From NCBI RefSeq assembly GCF_001984125.1, contig NZ_MTQL01000005.1, positions 1 through 64,000 on the forward strand: a stretch of 64,000 nt of DNA, written 5' to 3'. Both the position numbers and the translations under genes were made by a program. Origin of the DNA: Leifsonia sp. ALI-44-B. Lineage in GTDB: Bacteria > Actinomycetota > Actinomycetes > Actinomycetales > Microbacteriaceae. Position 1 is the stretch's first letter. Every line of letters begins with the position of its first letter. Shown one piece after another: positions 50,162 through 59,318 of this stretch. The notes under the pieces were generated by a model. The model made no database searches. It was not told the origin of the DNA and saw nothing but the letters and a program-made list of their open reading frames with translations.

Positions 50162-52213
50162 TCAGCGGTCCGCGGCGGCCGCGGTCTCCTCCGGCGCCTC
50201 CTGGTATCCCTGGAATCGCACCGCCGTGACGAGAACGCTCATGCAGACGAAATCGTAGGCGACCCACACGACGTTGACCACTGTTCCAATCACTTCGTCG
50301 CCCAGCACGAAGACGCGCACGAGGCCGATGATCACCGACACCAGCAGGATGGCTGCCGCGATGAGTTGCCAGCGGATCTTGCCCCACGGCCGCTTGCCCA
50401 CGGCTTGCTTGGTCTTGGGCGTGACGGCGAAGTCCAGTGGAAGCTTCAGCACCACGTTATTGAACGCCGTGACGCAGGCGCGGATCCATACGGGAAAGAG
50501 GGCCAGGCTGTACTGCTGCCCGCGCCACGTCGGCAACCCGCGCGCCGCTACCAAGAACAGGATCTGGTTGACGATGAAGAACGGCAGGAAGTGCCAGAAA
50601 AATTCGGGGGCCCAGCTCTTCACCGGCAGCACCCCGAAGACGAGGAAGACGACAGGGGCGGCGAGGTAGACGATGGTGGCGAAGCCCACCAGGTAGCTCC
50701 ACATGGTGGAGAAGTACATCAAGCGCTGGGTGAAGCGCATCCCGCGGCTGAACAGTGGGTTCTCGCGCAGGAATACCTGCATGGTGCCCTGGGCCCAGCG
50801 CAAACGCTGCGTCAGCGCCGTGGCTAGATCCTCGGGCGCGAGACCGTCGGCCAGCAATTCCTTGTGGAACACGCTCTTCCACCCCAGGGCGTGCAACCGC
50901 ATCGACGTCGCCATGTCCTCGGTGACCGAGATCGTGGCGAGAGGCATGACCGCCTGCGCCTCGTCGCCGCGGTCGACGTCGACCGCCTGCAGGGCGAGTT
51001 GCACCGCTTCGAGGGCGTTGAGCGGTGACAGCTCGCGCGAGGACAAGGCTGCCAGGGCATCTTCGCCGTCGCTTGGGTCGAAAGCCTGCGGTTCGATGCC
51101 CGCTAGGCGGTCGATCTCGGCGAGGTCGGCGCGGATGTTGCGCAGATCGTCGCTCACAAGACCTGCGGATGCGGCCCGCACCCGTCGCTGCAGCGTGTAC
51201 GTCACCTCGCCAAGGGGTTCGGCGTTGCCCAGTTGCCGGCGGGCCTCGTCAAGCGCGGCAGCCGTCTCGTCAAGGGCCGCCGCCAGGGTCGAGGCGGCGA
51301 CACCGTGCGCCGAGCCCCGGGCGGAGCCTGTGCCGAGGCGACGACGGGCGCGGCGCACGACGCGGGTGGCGTCCCGCAGGGTCGCCGCGACGGCCCGGTC
51401 GGTTTCTCGAACATAGCCCGCGATGCCCAACTGCATGAGGGCCTCGCGTCGCAACACGGCGTTCGAGCCGCAGAAGAACGCCGCATTCCAGCCATCCTTG
51501 CCCTCTTGGATGGGCCCGTAAAACAAGGGCGCCTGGCTGCCCAACGGGTCGCCCGTCGCGACGTTGCTGAACACCTGCGGCGTCTGCACGAGAGCGACCT
51601 TCTCGTCATGGAAATAGCTCAGAGTATGGTCGAGAATCTCGGGTCGCGGGATCATGTCCGCGTCGAGGATGAGCAGGAACTCGCCCGTGGTCTGCATGAG
51701 CGCGTTGTTGATGTTGCCGGCCTTCGCGTGCCGTGGGCGGTCCTTCCATTCACGGCCCCGCGTGATGTAACCGACCCCCAGTTCGGCGGCCGCCGCCCGC
51801 ATGGCCGGGCGATCGCCGTCATCGAGGATGTACGTTTGATGCGGGTAGCGGATGTCCCGAGCCGCTCGAGCCGTCACCGACACGAGCTCGACCGGTTCGT
51901 TGTAGGTGGCGATGAAGACATCCGCCGTGACGCCCTTGGGAGGGGGCGGGGGAGCCGGGCGTTCACGTGCGCGCCACATCGTCAACGCGAACAGTGCCAC
52001 ATCGATCAGGCTGTAGGTTTCCGCGACGACCAGGGGGACGGCGATCCACCACGCGTCCCAGTTGATCGACTCGAGCCAGCGCCACGCCACGTAATTGACG
52101 CCGAGGAGGACGGTCGCCAGCGCCACGATGCGAAGAACCAGCATGTGCCGATCCTCACGTCGACGATGCTGGCGGCGTGCCTCCTCGTCGGCGTCGTTGC
52201 CCGTAGACGTCAT
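50162..52213 (-). CDS. Cellulose-synthase-like processive glycosyltransferase (GT2)
   Basis: A 683-aa protein with two N-terminal membrane helices, then a GT2 domain with FIATYNEPVELV, YILDDGDR, the metal-binding ILDADMIP and the acceptor-site TED in SVTEDMATSMRLHALGW. QRLRWAQG (QxxRW) precedes about five C-terminal helices. This is the BcsA pattern. Unusually, ~160 residues rich in Arg, Ala and Leu (about 260-425) are inserted between the GSNAVLRREAL region and the TED motif; they look helical or coiled-coil and may be a regulatory module. No PilZ motif (RxxxR) is evident. It is in operon with STAS and RsbW genes, suggesting partner-switch control of polysaccharide synthesis. Confidence 0.87.
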   Translation of the reverse strand: MTSTGNDADEEARRQHRRREDRHMLVLRIVALATVLLGVNYVAWRWLESINWDAWWIAVPLVVAETYSLIDVALFALTMWRARERPAPPPPPKGVTADVFIATYNEPVELVSVTARAARDIRYPHQTYILDDGDRPAMRAAAAELGVGYITRGREWKDRPRHAKAGNINNALMQTTGEFLLILDADMIPRPEILDHTLSYFHDEKVALVQTPQVFSNVATGDPLGSQAPLFYGPIQEGKDGWNAAFFCGSNAVLRREALMQLGIAGYVRETDRAVAATLRDATRVVRRARRRLGTGSARGSAHGVAASTLAAALDETAAALDEARRQLGNAEPLGEVTYTLQRRVRAASAGLVSDDLRNIRADLAEIDRLAGIEPQAFDPSDGEDALAALSSRELSPLNALEAVQLALQAVDVDRGDEAQAVMPLATISVTEDMATSMRLHALGWKSVFHKELLADGLAPEDLATALTQRLRWAQGTMQVFLRENPLFSRGMRFTQRLMYFSTMWSYLVGFATIVYLAAPVVFLVFGVLPVKSWAPEFFWHFLPFFIVNQILFLVAARGLPTWRGQQYSLALFPVWIRACVTAFNNVVLKLPLDFAVTPKTKQAVGKRPWGKIRWQLIAAAILLVSVIIGLVRVFVLGDEVIGTVVNVVWVAYDFVCMSVLVTAVRFQGYQEAPEETAAAADR

Positions 52214-52382
52214 CTGTCATCGCCCGTCGTGTCGCTCGTCGTTTCTGACCGTCCCCAATGGTTGGGAAACTCCGTTCCGGTGAAATTAGCACGGCTTCGC
52301 CCGCTTCGGTGCCCCTCGTTTTAGGCCGAGGCTCGGTGCTAAAGTCTCGTCCGAGAAGGGCCGACACGACCGCTGAACGGGG

Positions 52383-53594
52383 ATGGTAGTGAGCGATCAG
52401 ATCGATGAAGCAACGGAGAGGCGCCGGGCGGCCGGTGTTGCTGCCACGGGGCTGACGGGCTCCGACGGGAGCGAGCGTTATGACAAGATCACGCGGGCCG
52501 CCCGCGATCTTTTCGACGTGCCCCTTGCACTCGTGAATCTTGTCGACGACTCCACTATCGAGACCATCTCGGGGCAGCCTGGGGGCGACCGGTGGGTGAC
52601 GCCCTTCGGCGCGGCCTTCTGCGAGGTCACGGTTCGGCAGGCGCGCCCGCTGATCGTCCCGAACACGGCCGACGATGAACGCTTCCGCGATCGCTCGGCC
52701 GTGGTTGAGAACGGCATCCGGTTCTATGCGGGCATCCCACTGTCACTCGAGGACGAGACGGCGGTCGCCACGCTCTGCCTGCTCGACACCGCCCCACGCA
52801 CCCTCGCTCCGGAGGACGAGCACCGGCTGCAAGCGTTCGGCGAGTGGGCGCAGCAGACCATCCGTGGCAGCGCCGAGCGGTCGGGAAGGTTGGAGCAGCT
52901 AGAGAGCTCGGCGCGACCCGGCACCCACGGCCGCCCCAGTGTCGAGAGCGCGCGCATCGGCGGGCTCGTGATCGACGTGCTCGATTTGCCCTGGGGTGAC
53001 ACGAGCGGTGACTTCCACACGCACGCCACCGCGGACACGCTGGTCAACGCGAGCCTCGGGGATGTCATGGGCAAAGGGGAGAGCGCCGGAGCGTTTGGGG
53101 CCCTCATCGCGTCCACTCTCGGCAGGGTCGATCCGTCGCCCAGGGCGACGTTGGCGACGGCACAGGATGTGGCGCACGACAGTCTCTCGTCGGCCGAAAC
53201 GTTCGCCACGGTCTTCCACGCGGTCATGGACGCCGATACCGACACTGTGCGCTTCGTTGACGCCGGTCACGGCCTGACGCTGCACGTCGGTCGAGACGGC
53301 ACGCTCACGCGCCTGTACTCGAACGACCTGCCGTTCGGGCTCCAAGAACCGGGCGAGGGCTGGAACGAGCGAGTCGTCGGCCTGGCCGCCGGCGAGGCGC
53401 TGCTCTCGGTCTCGGATGGGGTGCTCGACATCTTCGACGGCACTCTGGTGGGTTTGGACGACCTTGCCCAGGAGTTGCGCGCCAGTTCCGACGTCACAGA
53501 TTTCTTCACCCGCGTTCAGCGTCGTGCCAACGAAAATCCGCCCACCGACGACATCACGGTCCTCGTCGTCAGTCGGCCCTCGATCGGCGGCTGA
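52383..53594 (+). CDS. GAF-PP2C (SpoIIE-type) phosphatase
   Basis: A 403-aa protein. Residues ~15-165 form a GAF sensor domain (FDVPLALVNLVDDSTIETIS, FCEVTVRQARPLIVPNTADD, FYAGIPLSLED). Residues ~190-400 form a PP2C SpoIIE domain with LGDVMGKGESAGAFGALI, VDAGHGLTL, SVSDGVLDIF and the closing DDITVLVV. It should dephosphorylate the STAS antagonist. Divergent from the glycosyltransferase operon, sharing its 170-bp promoter region. Starts ATG 52383 or GTG 52389. Confidence 0.87.
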   Translation: MVVSDQIDEATERRRAAGVAATGLTGSDGSERYDKITRAARDLFDVPLALVNLVDDSTIETISGQPGGDRWVTPFGAAFCEVTVRQARPLIVPNTADDERFRDRSAVVENGIRFYAGIPLSLEDETAVATLCLLDTAPRTLAPEDEHRLQAFGEWAQQTIRGSAERSGRLEQLESSARPGTHGRPSVESARIGGLVIDVLDLPWGDTSGDFHTHATADTLVNASLGDVMGKGESAGAFGALIASTLGRVDPSPRATLATAQDVAHDSLSSAETFATVFHAVMDADTDTVRFVDAGHGLTLHVGRDGTLTRLYSNDLPFGLQEPGEGWNERVVGLAAGEALLSVSDGVLDIFDGTLVGLDDLAQELRASSDVTDFFTRVQRRANENPPTDDITVLVVSRPSIGG

Positions 53595-53690
53595 TACGCC
53601 CTTGAGCAGACCTTCCATTTGTCTCTGTCAACCAGCGACGATCGGGCCTAGGATTCCGTTTACCACTCATCCCCAAACTGGGTGGTAAAG

Positions 53691-53720
53691 GGAGGCCTGG
53701 CAGAGTCTGCCCGGCCTCCT
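53691..53720. terminator. Hairpin terminator
   Basis: Arms GGAGGCCTGGCAGA and TCTGCCCGGCCTCC (one mismatch) nearly meet and are followed by TCCTTTGTG. It lies 97 nt after the GAF-phosphatase stop. The remainder up to 53930 shows no gene. Confidence 0.65.
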
Positions 53721-53930
53721 CCTTTGTGTCCGCCAACCTGAACGGCTCACACGTTGACGCCGCTGTGGGCGGTTAGCTATGCCTCAGTAAAGCCGTGCAA
53801 TAGATTTGGGCGACGCACCTAGAGACGAGCAGCTTTTCCTGCCCACGATTACTTTCCAGCTTGGCAATTCGGGCCGCGTATTCCCGATACGGTGGTCCTC
53901 GGACGCTGGACCCGTTCGGCTGGGTGCCGG

Positions 53931-55268
53931 CTATTGAGGCGTGCTGAAGCTTTCTCCGCCGAAGGCGACTGGGGTGACGTCAGCACGTGTCTCCTGGGTC
54001 GCCCATACAGGTGACCGACGAATCGCGACGACTGTGACATCGTCTTCATGCTCTGTTGAGCGGGCCAGCTCCGATAGGGCAGTCACGATTGCGGACGGTC
54101 GAAGGTCTTTCTGAGCTAGCTGAACGATGTGGTCGAAGGTATCGAGGCCCCCGCCGAAGAGGTCGAGAACGCCGTCGCTGAACACAACGATCAGGTCCCC
54201 GGATTCGAGGTGCGTTTCTTTCGTTAGCCAGGTGTCTTCAATGCCGATGCCCACTGGCAAGTTGGTTGTGGACAAGCGTTCCACGGACCCGTTGTCTCGC
54301 AATACGACTGTCAACCCATGTCCCGCGTCCGCCCACCGCAGCACGTTGCCACTGAGACGGGCATGGAACAGGGTTGTGAAGGCGGTTCCGGTACCGGCGC
54401 TGCCGTCGCTGAAATCGGTGCTCAGTCCTTCGGAAGCACGCACTAAAGCGGCGCTCGGGTCGGGGTCAATCCGCGAACTGCGTAAAACCGCACGTACCGC
54501 CGCAGCGATGAGGCCGGCGCCCACGCCCTTTCCCATGACATCGCCGAGAGTGATCGCCACCCCGTCGTCGGTCCTATACCAATCGAAGAAGTCACCTCCG
54601 ACGGTGGCTGCTGGCAGGCACGTTCCGGCGAAGGAGTAACCAGATACGTTCGAAAGGGCTTGTGGGAGTAGAGACCGCTGCACCTCCGCGGCCCGGTTCA
54701 ATTCCATCTGTATGACCTTTTCGCGGGCTTGCGTCAACCGGAGTTGTATACCGAACTGGCGGCTCAGCTCGTTGACGACTGCGGCTAGCGACGCATAAAC
54801 GAGAACGACGATGACCAAACGGAGAAGCTCGATGACCCTGTCGCCATCACCGATGCCGACGATAAATGGAGTAAGTATGACAAGCGCGGTCCCGAGCGCG
54901 GCGAATGCCACAAATCGTCGTCCTTCTTGAGCTGCTAGCCACACGACCGGCAAAACAACTAGGGCGGTGAAGATGGACGCCGCCGACCCGGTCGACCAGC
55001 GCAAAATACCGAGCGCCAGGAAATCGAGCGCCGGCACAATGTTCACCCAGGGTGAAAGCGCTAAGCCTTTCGCTGTCATGACCCATGCACAAACGGTCGC
55101 AGCGACAATCAACTCCACAGCAAGGTAAAGTCCTGGTTCGCTTGATACGACGAGTTGCGGAACCGTGAGCGAGAGAACCGCTGCCAGGGCCACCAGGACA
55201 GTCAGTGGCGCCTGCTTCACAAGGGGCGTAACTGAGTAACGCTGAAGGTACGTACTCAGCGTCATCAT
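53931..55268 (-). CDS. Membrane-bound PP2C (SpoIIE-type) phosphatase
   Basis: A 445-aa protein; the ATG at 55268 (or 55265) follows AAAGGA. Five or six membrane helices fill residues ~20-170. A linker helix with the AEVQRSLLPQ motif seen in RsbU/SpoIIE phosphatases follows, then the PP2C domain: GGDFFDWYRTDDG, LGDVMGKGVGAGLIAA, WADAGHGLTVVL, FSDGVLDLFGG and EDDVTVVAI. Lacking a soluble sensor, it probably reads a membrane or envelope signal. It is a second input into the partner switch encoded at 49389-50130. Confidence 0.87.
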   Translation of the reverse strand: MMTLSTYLQRYSVTPLVKQAPLTVLVALAAVLSLTVPQLVVSSEPGLYLAVELIVAATVCAWVMTAKGLALSPWVNIVPALDFLALGILRWSTGSAASIFTALVVLPVVWLAAQEGRRFVAFAALGTALVILTPFIVGIGDGDRVIELLRLVIVVLVYASLAAVVNELSRQFGIQLRLTQAREKVIQMELNRAAEVQRSLLPQALSNVSGYSFAGTCLPAATVGGDFFDWYRTDDGVAITLGDVMGKGVGAGLIAAAVRAVLRSSRIDPDPSAALVRASEGLSTDFSDGSAGTGTAFTTLFHARLSGNVLRWADAGHGLTVVLRDNGSVERLSTTNLPVGIGIEDTWLTKETHLESGDLIVVFSDGVLDLFGGGLDTFDHIVQLAQKDLRPSAIVTALSELARSTEHEDDVTVVAIRRSPVWATQETRADVTPVAFGGESFSTPQ

Positions 55269-55668
55269 TAGGAAATCCTTTACAAAATCTGATCCGGTCG
55301 TTCGTACTGACGATAGGGGCAACGTGCAGTGGGGCCTACCCCCTAGCAAAAACCGCCGCTAAGTAATGAGTGAAGGAAGCGGTTAGCAAACGCTGGGTTG
55401 AACTTACTTCCGCCGAGGAGCCGCGCAGCAGCTAGGTCGCCAGTAGATGGTTCTCGTACATAGCGTCTCACTGGTCCTCGCCCCGAAATTGAAGCAGCCG
55501 TCGAGCCGCCAACGATCACCTAAGGTGCGGCATTTTCGAACGTTTCGGCACTGTCATGCATCCGGTGGCCGTTCGCTCGACGAACGGTGCAACGGTTGAG
55601 TGACGGATATAGTCCCTTGCGCGCGGCGCCGAAGGAGAGTTTGATGACGACCCAGACCCGGGGGAGCC
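55269..55668. other. Intergenic stretch without a convincing gene
   Basis: No open frame with plausible composition, no repeat shared elsewhere and no clear hairpin with a T-run. Promoters for the flanking divergent genes (53931 and 55669) must lie here. Confidence 0.4.
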
Positions 55669-56118
55669 ATGACATCTCACAATGCGAAGCGTTTGAATGA
55701 GGTCGTCGCTGCGCGAGCGCGAATGGAATTAGCGACGATCGATTTCAAGCGGACAGTTCAGGACGCCGCTGCGCATGTTCGTCAAAAGACCATCGCAGAA
55801 TGGGCGCGACTGTCCGAACCTCGAGTAAGCCAAATCGTCAATCGAACGGCTCGTTCTCGACCCGGCTTCAGTGGTGCATCGCCAACCGAGGTTGCGCAAC
55901 GGTATGCAACCGGAGAGATCTCCGAGCAGCAGGCGATCGACGAGCTGAGCCGGTGGGCGTATGACCCGATGCCCGCCTTCGACCCCTTCGATGAGACCTG
56001 GGAACCGGGGGTGGGGACCTGGCTAGAAGTGGAGGACGCCTGGCACGCGCGGCTCATCACAGACGACATGTTCGGCGCGATCCGAGTAAACCGCAAAGGT
56101 CTTGGCTTCGATCGCTAG
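55669..56118 (+). CDS. HTH-containing small protein
   Basis: A 149-aa protein. Residues ~25-60 look like a sigma-70 region 4-like or Xre HTH (QKTIAEWARLSEPRVSQIVN). A short helical segment (EVAQRYATGEISEQQAIDEL) leads to an acidic Trp/Pro-rich C-terminal half (PAFDPFDETWEPGVGTWLEV). It may be a DNA-binding regulator or an antitoxin; no toxin gene follows. Such genes are common singly in actinobacterial accessory regions. Confidence 0.65.
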   Translation: MTSHNAKRLNEVVAARARMELATIDFKRTVQDAAAHVRQKTIAEWARLSEPRVSQIVNRTARSRPGFSGASPTEVAQRYATGEISEQQAIDELSRWAYDPMPAFDPFDETWEPGVGTWLEVEDAWHARLITDDMFGAIRVNRKGLGFDR

Positions 56119-56307
56119 CCGGTGACACGGCGCAATCGCGACGGAGGATCTCCGATACCGAGAGACTCAGACCTGGCCCCTGTTGCGTCGAGGAACGACG
56201 GCCCGCCCACAGGATCGCGGGATGCGGCGCGAGGGTGACGCAGACGATTGGCTTGTTACGTCAAGGGCTGCGTTCACTATTATCCTTCTCGATAAAGAGG
56301 GACAAAC

Positions 56308-56562
56308 ATGACCATCAAGAAGCGTCTCGGTGCCGCAGCACTGGCCATCAGCCTCGCCGCAGGCATGACGTTGGCAACTGGGGGTGCTGCCCAGGCCGCA
56401 CAGTACAAGACGGTGTATATCGGCAGTCTTTGGAACTGCTGGAACTACAAACCCCCAAAGGGCCTCACCTAAGCCCGAGACTGCTACTTCCTTTTCAACG
56501 TCAACGGTGGTGTATACGCGAGTGACTTCCGCATCGGCAAAGCCGTCGGACATCGAGGCTGA
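56308..56562 (+). pseudogene. Broken copy of the small secreted protein
   Basis: It aligns over the whole length with 48161-48412, from MTIKKRLGAAALAISLAAGM to RIGKAVGHRG, with an in-frame TAA after PPKGLT where the intact copy has Gln. The Shine-Dalgarno region (AAAGAGGGACAAAC) and 30 bp upstream are also similar, so the duplicated unit included its leader. Confidence 0.85.
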
Positions 56563-57013
56563 GGCTCCAGTAGCTCGACAGGTGGTACCTCTATCTGTGC
56601 GCAAGCGCTTATCGGCCAACGCAACTACGAACGCGACGACATCGCTCACAACTTGGGCGCCGCGCCTGAGGCTGGGAGGTAACGAAATCTGACTATCGGG
56701 GTTAGGAAATCGTTGTTGACATAATCAACATTATCGGCATTCTAATGTTTCGCACGGGCGGATGTAGATCCGCTATTGACTAAGGGCTTTCTCGCGAGTC
56801 GCACTCCGTCAGGACCACGGCGGCGCTGGGCTAGAGCGATGTGTGGAACGTGATTGCGACGACAATATCAACGCCGGTACGAACCCGGACGGCAGCCCTA
56901 CATGCATACTCGGGCTTTTTCACTAGCAGTGGTGCATAGGTGGCTCCGCTCATCGCGTGCAAGCAAACGTGGACTCAAACCACTAAGCGAAGCTCCAGAA
57001 AGCCGCCGAGGCC
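56563..57013. other. Unassigned stretch before the M23-like gene
   Basis: No complete gene seen. In frame with the gene at 57014, codons reading AKLQKAAEA run back to a TAA at 56984, suggesting that gene lost its 5' part. Around 56713-56740 there is an AT-rich patch with TTGACATAATCAACATTATC, possibly a promoter or a recombination scar. Confidence 0.4.
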
Positions 57014-57472
57014 GTGGTCGACGGGCTCGTCGGCCAAACCTGCTCAGCCGGTGGCAGCGGCACTCGGGTAACACCGGTCAATGCGCCGATCACGTCTCCC
57101 TACGGCCCCCGTGAAGTGATCTGCAACTCTGTGGGCTGCTCGACGCCGTTCTATTACGGCCTCGGTTTCGGGGCCGCGTGCGGCACACCGATCAATGCCA
57201 TTGGCGACGGGACGGTGACGTTCACGGGCGGGGCGGGCGACTTCGGAAACAGGGTCATCATCGACCACGGCGACGGCATCGAGTCGATCTACGGGCACGT
57301 CTCAGCGCAGTACCCCGTGAAGCAGGGCCAGACCGTCACAGCCAGCACACCGGTTGCCACGGTGGGCGGCACGGGTGTTGGTACCGGCTGTCACCTTGAC
57401 CTGAAAATTCAGCTCAATGGCGAGCACACCGACCCCCGTGTGTTCCTCAATGAACACGGCGTAAATGTCTAG
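57014..57472 (+). CDS. M23-like (LytM) domain protein, degenerate and probably 5'-truncated
   Basis: A 152-aa protein on a weak GTG. The LytM/M23 fold is visible: ITSPYGPRE, GTPINAIGDGTVTFTGGAGD, VIIDHGDGIESIYGHVS and a C-terminal GCHLDLKI. The zinc-binding HxGxD motif is replaced by YYGLGFGA and the usual HLHFE by HLDLK, so catalysis is doubtful unless other residues serve. No signal peptide remains. In actinobacterial conjugative elements an M23 protein precedes small membrane genes of the transfer locus, as here. Confidence 0.65.
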   Translation: MVDGLVGQTCSAGGSGTRVTPVNAPITSPYGPREVICNSVGCSTPFYYGLGFGAACGTPINAIGDGTVTFTGGAGDFGNRVIIDHGDGIESIYGHVSAQYPVKQGQTVTASTPVATVGGTGVGTGCHLDLKIQLNGEHTDPRVFLNEHGVNV

Positions 57473-57482
57473 GAGACGACAC

Positions 57483-57779
57483 ATGCTTACCGACCTCATT
57501 ACCGCGACCATCGTGTACGCAGGAGAAATCCCAGACGTTCACCCCGTCGCGCCCCCGATCCCGACCGGCTGGAAGATCGGCCTTGTCGTGGTGTTTCGGA
57601 TCATCGTGGCCGCCAGCGCCAGCGCCAGCGCCACCGTCGCCGGTCTCGGCCTACTTAGCCTTCGACGCGGTTACGGCAACCGGGGCGGCGCGCCGCTCGT
57701 GCTCGGTGTTATCGTCGCGCTCATCGCCGTGGTGTTACTCGTGGGCGTGTTCGTTTCGTGGCCGCTCCCGTGGGCGTGA
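57483..57779 (+). CDS. Small membrane protein, probable conjugative-element gene
   Basis: A 98-aa protein starting MLTDLITATIVYAGEIPDVH, behind TAGGAGACGACAC, 10 nt after the M23-like gene. The Pro-rich N-terminus is followed by two hydrophobic helices (residues ~32-55 and ~68-92). This size and topology resemble PrgI/VirB-like small T4SS membrane subunits of actinobacterial elements, but no motif proves it. Confidence 0.65.
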   Translation: MLTDLITATIVYAGEIPDVHPVAPPIPTGWKIGLVVVFRIIVAASASASATVAGLGLLSLRRGYGNRGGAPLVLGVIVALIAVVLLVGVFVSWPLPWA

Positions 57780-57914
57780 CCCCTAAACCAGTCGCCGGCC
57801 TCACCCCTTTGGTCGGCGGCTCGCACCAGGACTCCCCCCAGTCCTGTGCAGTGCGGCCCCCGGTTTGATACCCCGTGGGGCCGCACTCTCACCCCGCCAA
57901 CAGAAAGACGCGGC

Positions 57915-58526
57915 ATGACCACCACACAAAAAACCAAACAGGTTCCCTCGCCGCCAGCTCCCGCCTCTCTGGGCCTACGAACGGGTGCTGGAATCGGAGG
58001 GTTTCAGTCGGCGCGATGGTCAGTGCGAGGTGTTTTCTCTACCCCGTTAAAGCGCACAATAACGATTCTTTACGCCCTTTTGGGCATGGTCGCGGCCGTC
58101 ACATTGACGTGGAGCCAGCCGCTTTCCTTACGGATTTTCGTTGGGGTAGTCGCTGGTGTTTTGCTGGCCGCGATCCTGTGGGTGCTCGTGGCCGTGATTG
58201 TGTTTCTTCTGAACGCAACACTCGCCGCCACAGGCCGTCGAGTGGTCTATGTCGATGACTTAGCTCTGCTGGCCGTGAAACGTCGGGTTCGAAAGGGTAA
58301 GCCAACGTGGGAGTTCACCGAGCATGTCGCTCGGGACGTTGGCCGAGGTCAGGGCGCTGCCCTTCGAGAGAAACTTCGAGTCCCATTTCTCGAGGCGGCG
58401 GACCAGGCCGGCGTCTACCTTTACGGCAGTGCAGCGACGCACGGGTTAACAGGTATATCTCCGGCAGTTCGCGGCGTGGGGACTCCTGGCCGAAGGGAAG
58501 CGCAAAGTCATTCGCGCTCCGCAGTA
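57915..58526 (+). pseudogene. Two-span membrane protein gene with a probable C-terminal frameshift
   Basis: It starts MTTTQKTKQVPSPPAPASLG. Two hydrophobic helices (residues ~45-95) precede a soluble part (VARDVGRGQGAALREKLRVP, then AGVYLYGSAA). Near 58445 the natural reading jumps frame: the next frame continues VYLRQFAAWGLLAEGKRKVI and ends RAPQ at a TAG (58524-58526), whereas the original frame runs on to 58583 with implausible composition. It belongs with the putative transfer genes. The shift could be real decay or a base error. Confidence 0.6.
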
Positions 58527-58701
58527 GTCGTTGCGCAAAAATGTGCGCAAGATCCCGTGCACATAAGCGTGCACCCGCGGTAGTGTCGGCCGCAGTCGCG
58601 TGACTGGCGGATCGCGGCTCTGAGGCCCGGCGCGTCGTGTCCCTTCGCGCCGGGGCCTCGCCTCTGCCGGCAGTGTCGGTGGAGCGTGAGACAACAAGGC
58701 A

Positions 58702-59007
58702 ATGGGCACGAACCGGCGCTACGCAGACCACTACGACCGACTGATGACGCAGCGCATCACGGAGGTTCTGATTCGTCCTCAGCCCGTGAGCCTGTCGCCG
58801 GCTGAGCTGGACACCGACCACGACGAAGTGACGACGCCGGCTACACCTGTGAGTGTGCGAGCGTGGGCGCGGTATCCCGAGACGCCGGCACGAGTCGAAG
58901 GCCGCGCGATTGCATGGACCAGCCGCGCCGTGCACGTCGAATGGGTCGACGGCAACGGAGAGACGCAGCGCGCCTGGGTATGGTCATCCGCTGTCACTAA
59001 AACGTAA
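58702..59007 (+). CDS. Small hypothetical protein of mobile elements
   Basis: A 101-aa basic protein starting MGTNRRYADHYDRLMTQRIT. The C-terminal half reads WARYPETPARVEGRAIAWTSRAVHVEW, a pattern I recall from small proteins next to transfer genes in actinobacterial integrative elements. It is soluble, with no identified motif. The following 300 bp are dominated by inverted repeats. Confidence 0.65.
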   Translation: MGTNRRYADHYDRLMTQRITEVLIRPQPVSLSPAELDTDHDEVTTPATPVSVRAWARYPETPARVEGRAIAWTSRAVHVEWVDGNGETQRAWVWSSAVTKT

Positions 59008-59093
59008 CTGACTCGTCAATCATCGAGCTTTTTGCGGCTAGAGCACCGCCGGCGCTCTGCGAGGGTGAGATACCCCCTCGCGCTCCCCCAGAT

Positions 59094-59287
59094 GGCCGGC
59101 ATGCCGGCCTGGCAGTACCGCGACGCGGTACTGTGTTTCCGCTTTTTTCCCCTATCTGGCGGTTCATCGTAGTTCGCTCCCAGAGCTCCGTGCCATCCTG
59201 CGACGACGCGCCCTTCGGGCTTATTTCGCCGCCGCAGGATGGCACTACGCTCTTCCCGCTCACTATCGATTTCTCTCGCCAGATAGG
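59094..59287. repeat. Nested inverted repeats, candidate oriT or structured element
   Basis: In order: the palindrome GGCCGGCATGCCGGCC (59094-59109); CAGTACCGCG, A and its inverse (59113-59133); an outer pair CCTATCTGGCG (59151-59161) and CGCCAGATAGG (59277-59287); inside it GTGCCATCCTGCG (59190-59202) and its inverse (59233-59245); and a GCCC-TTCG-GGC mini-hairpin at the centre. The word CATCCTGC matches the IncP-type nic core, and the CGCCCTTCGGGCTTA region recalls RSF1010/MOBQ-type nic regions. A relaxase gene is not present in the window. Confidence 0.55.
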
Positions 59288-59318
59288 CAAAAAAATTGTT
59301 GGTGGAAGGACACAGAAC

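Noticed and set aside
49932-52324. Several 140-360-aa frames overlapping the glycosyltransferase
   Set aside because: The BcsA motifs lie in one minus frame only; the others lack motifs and are Arg/Pro-rich shadows.
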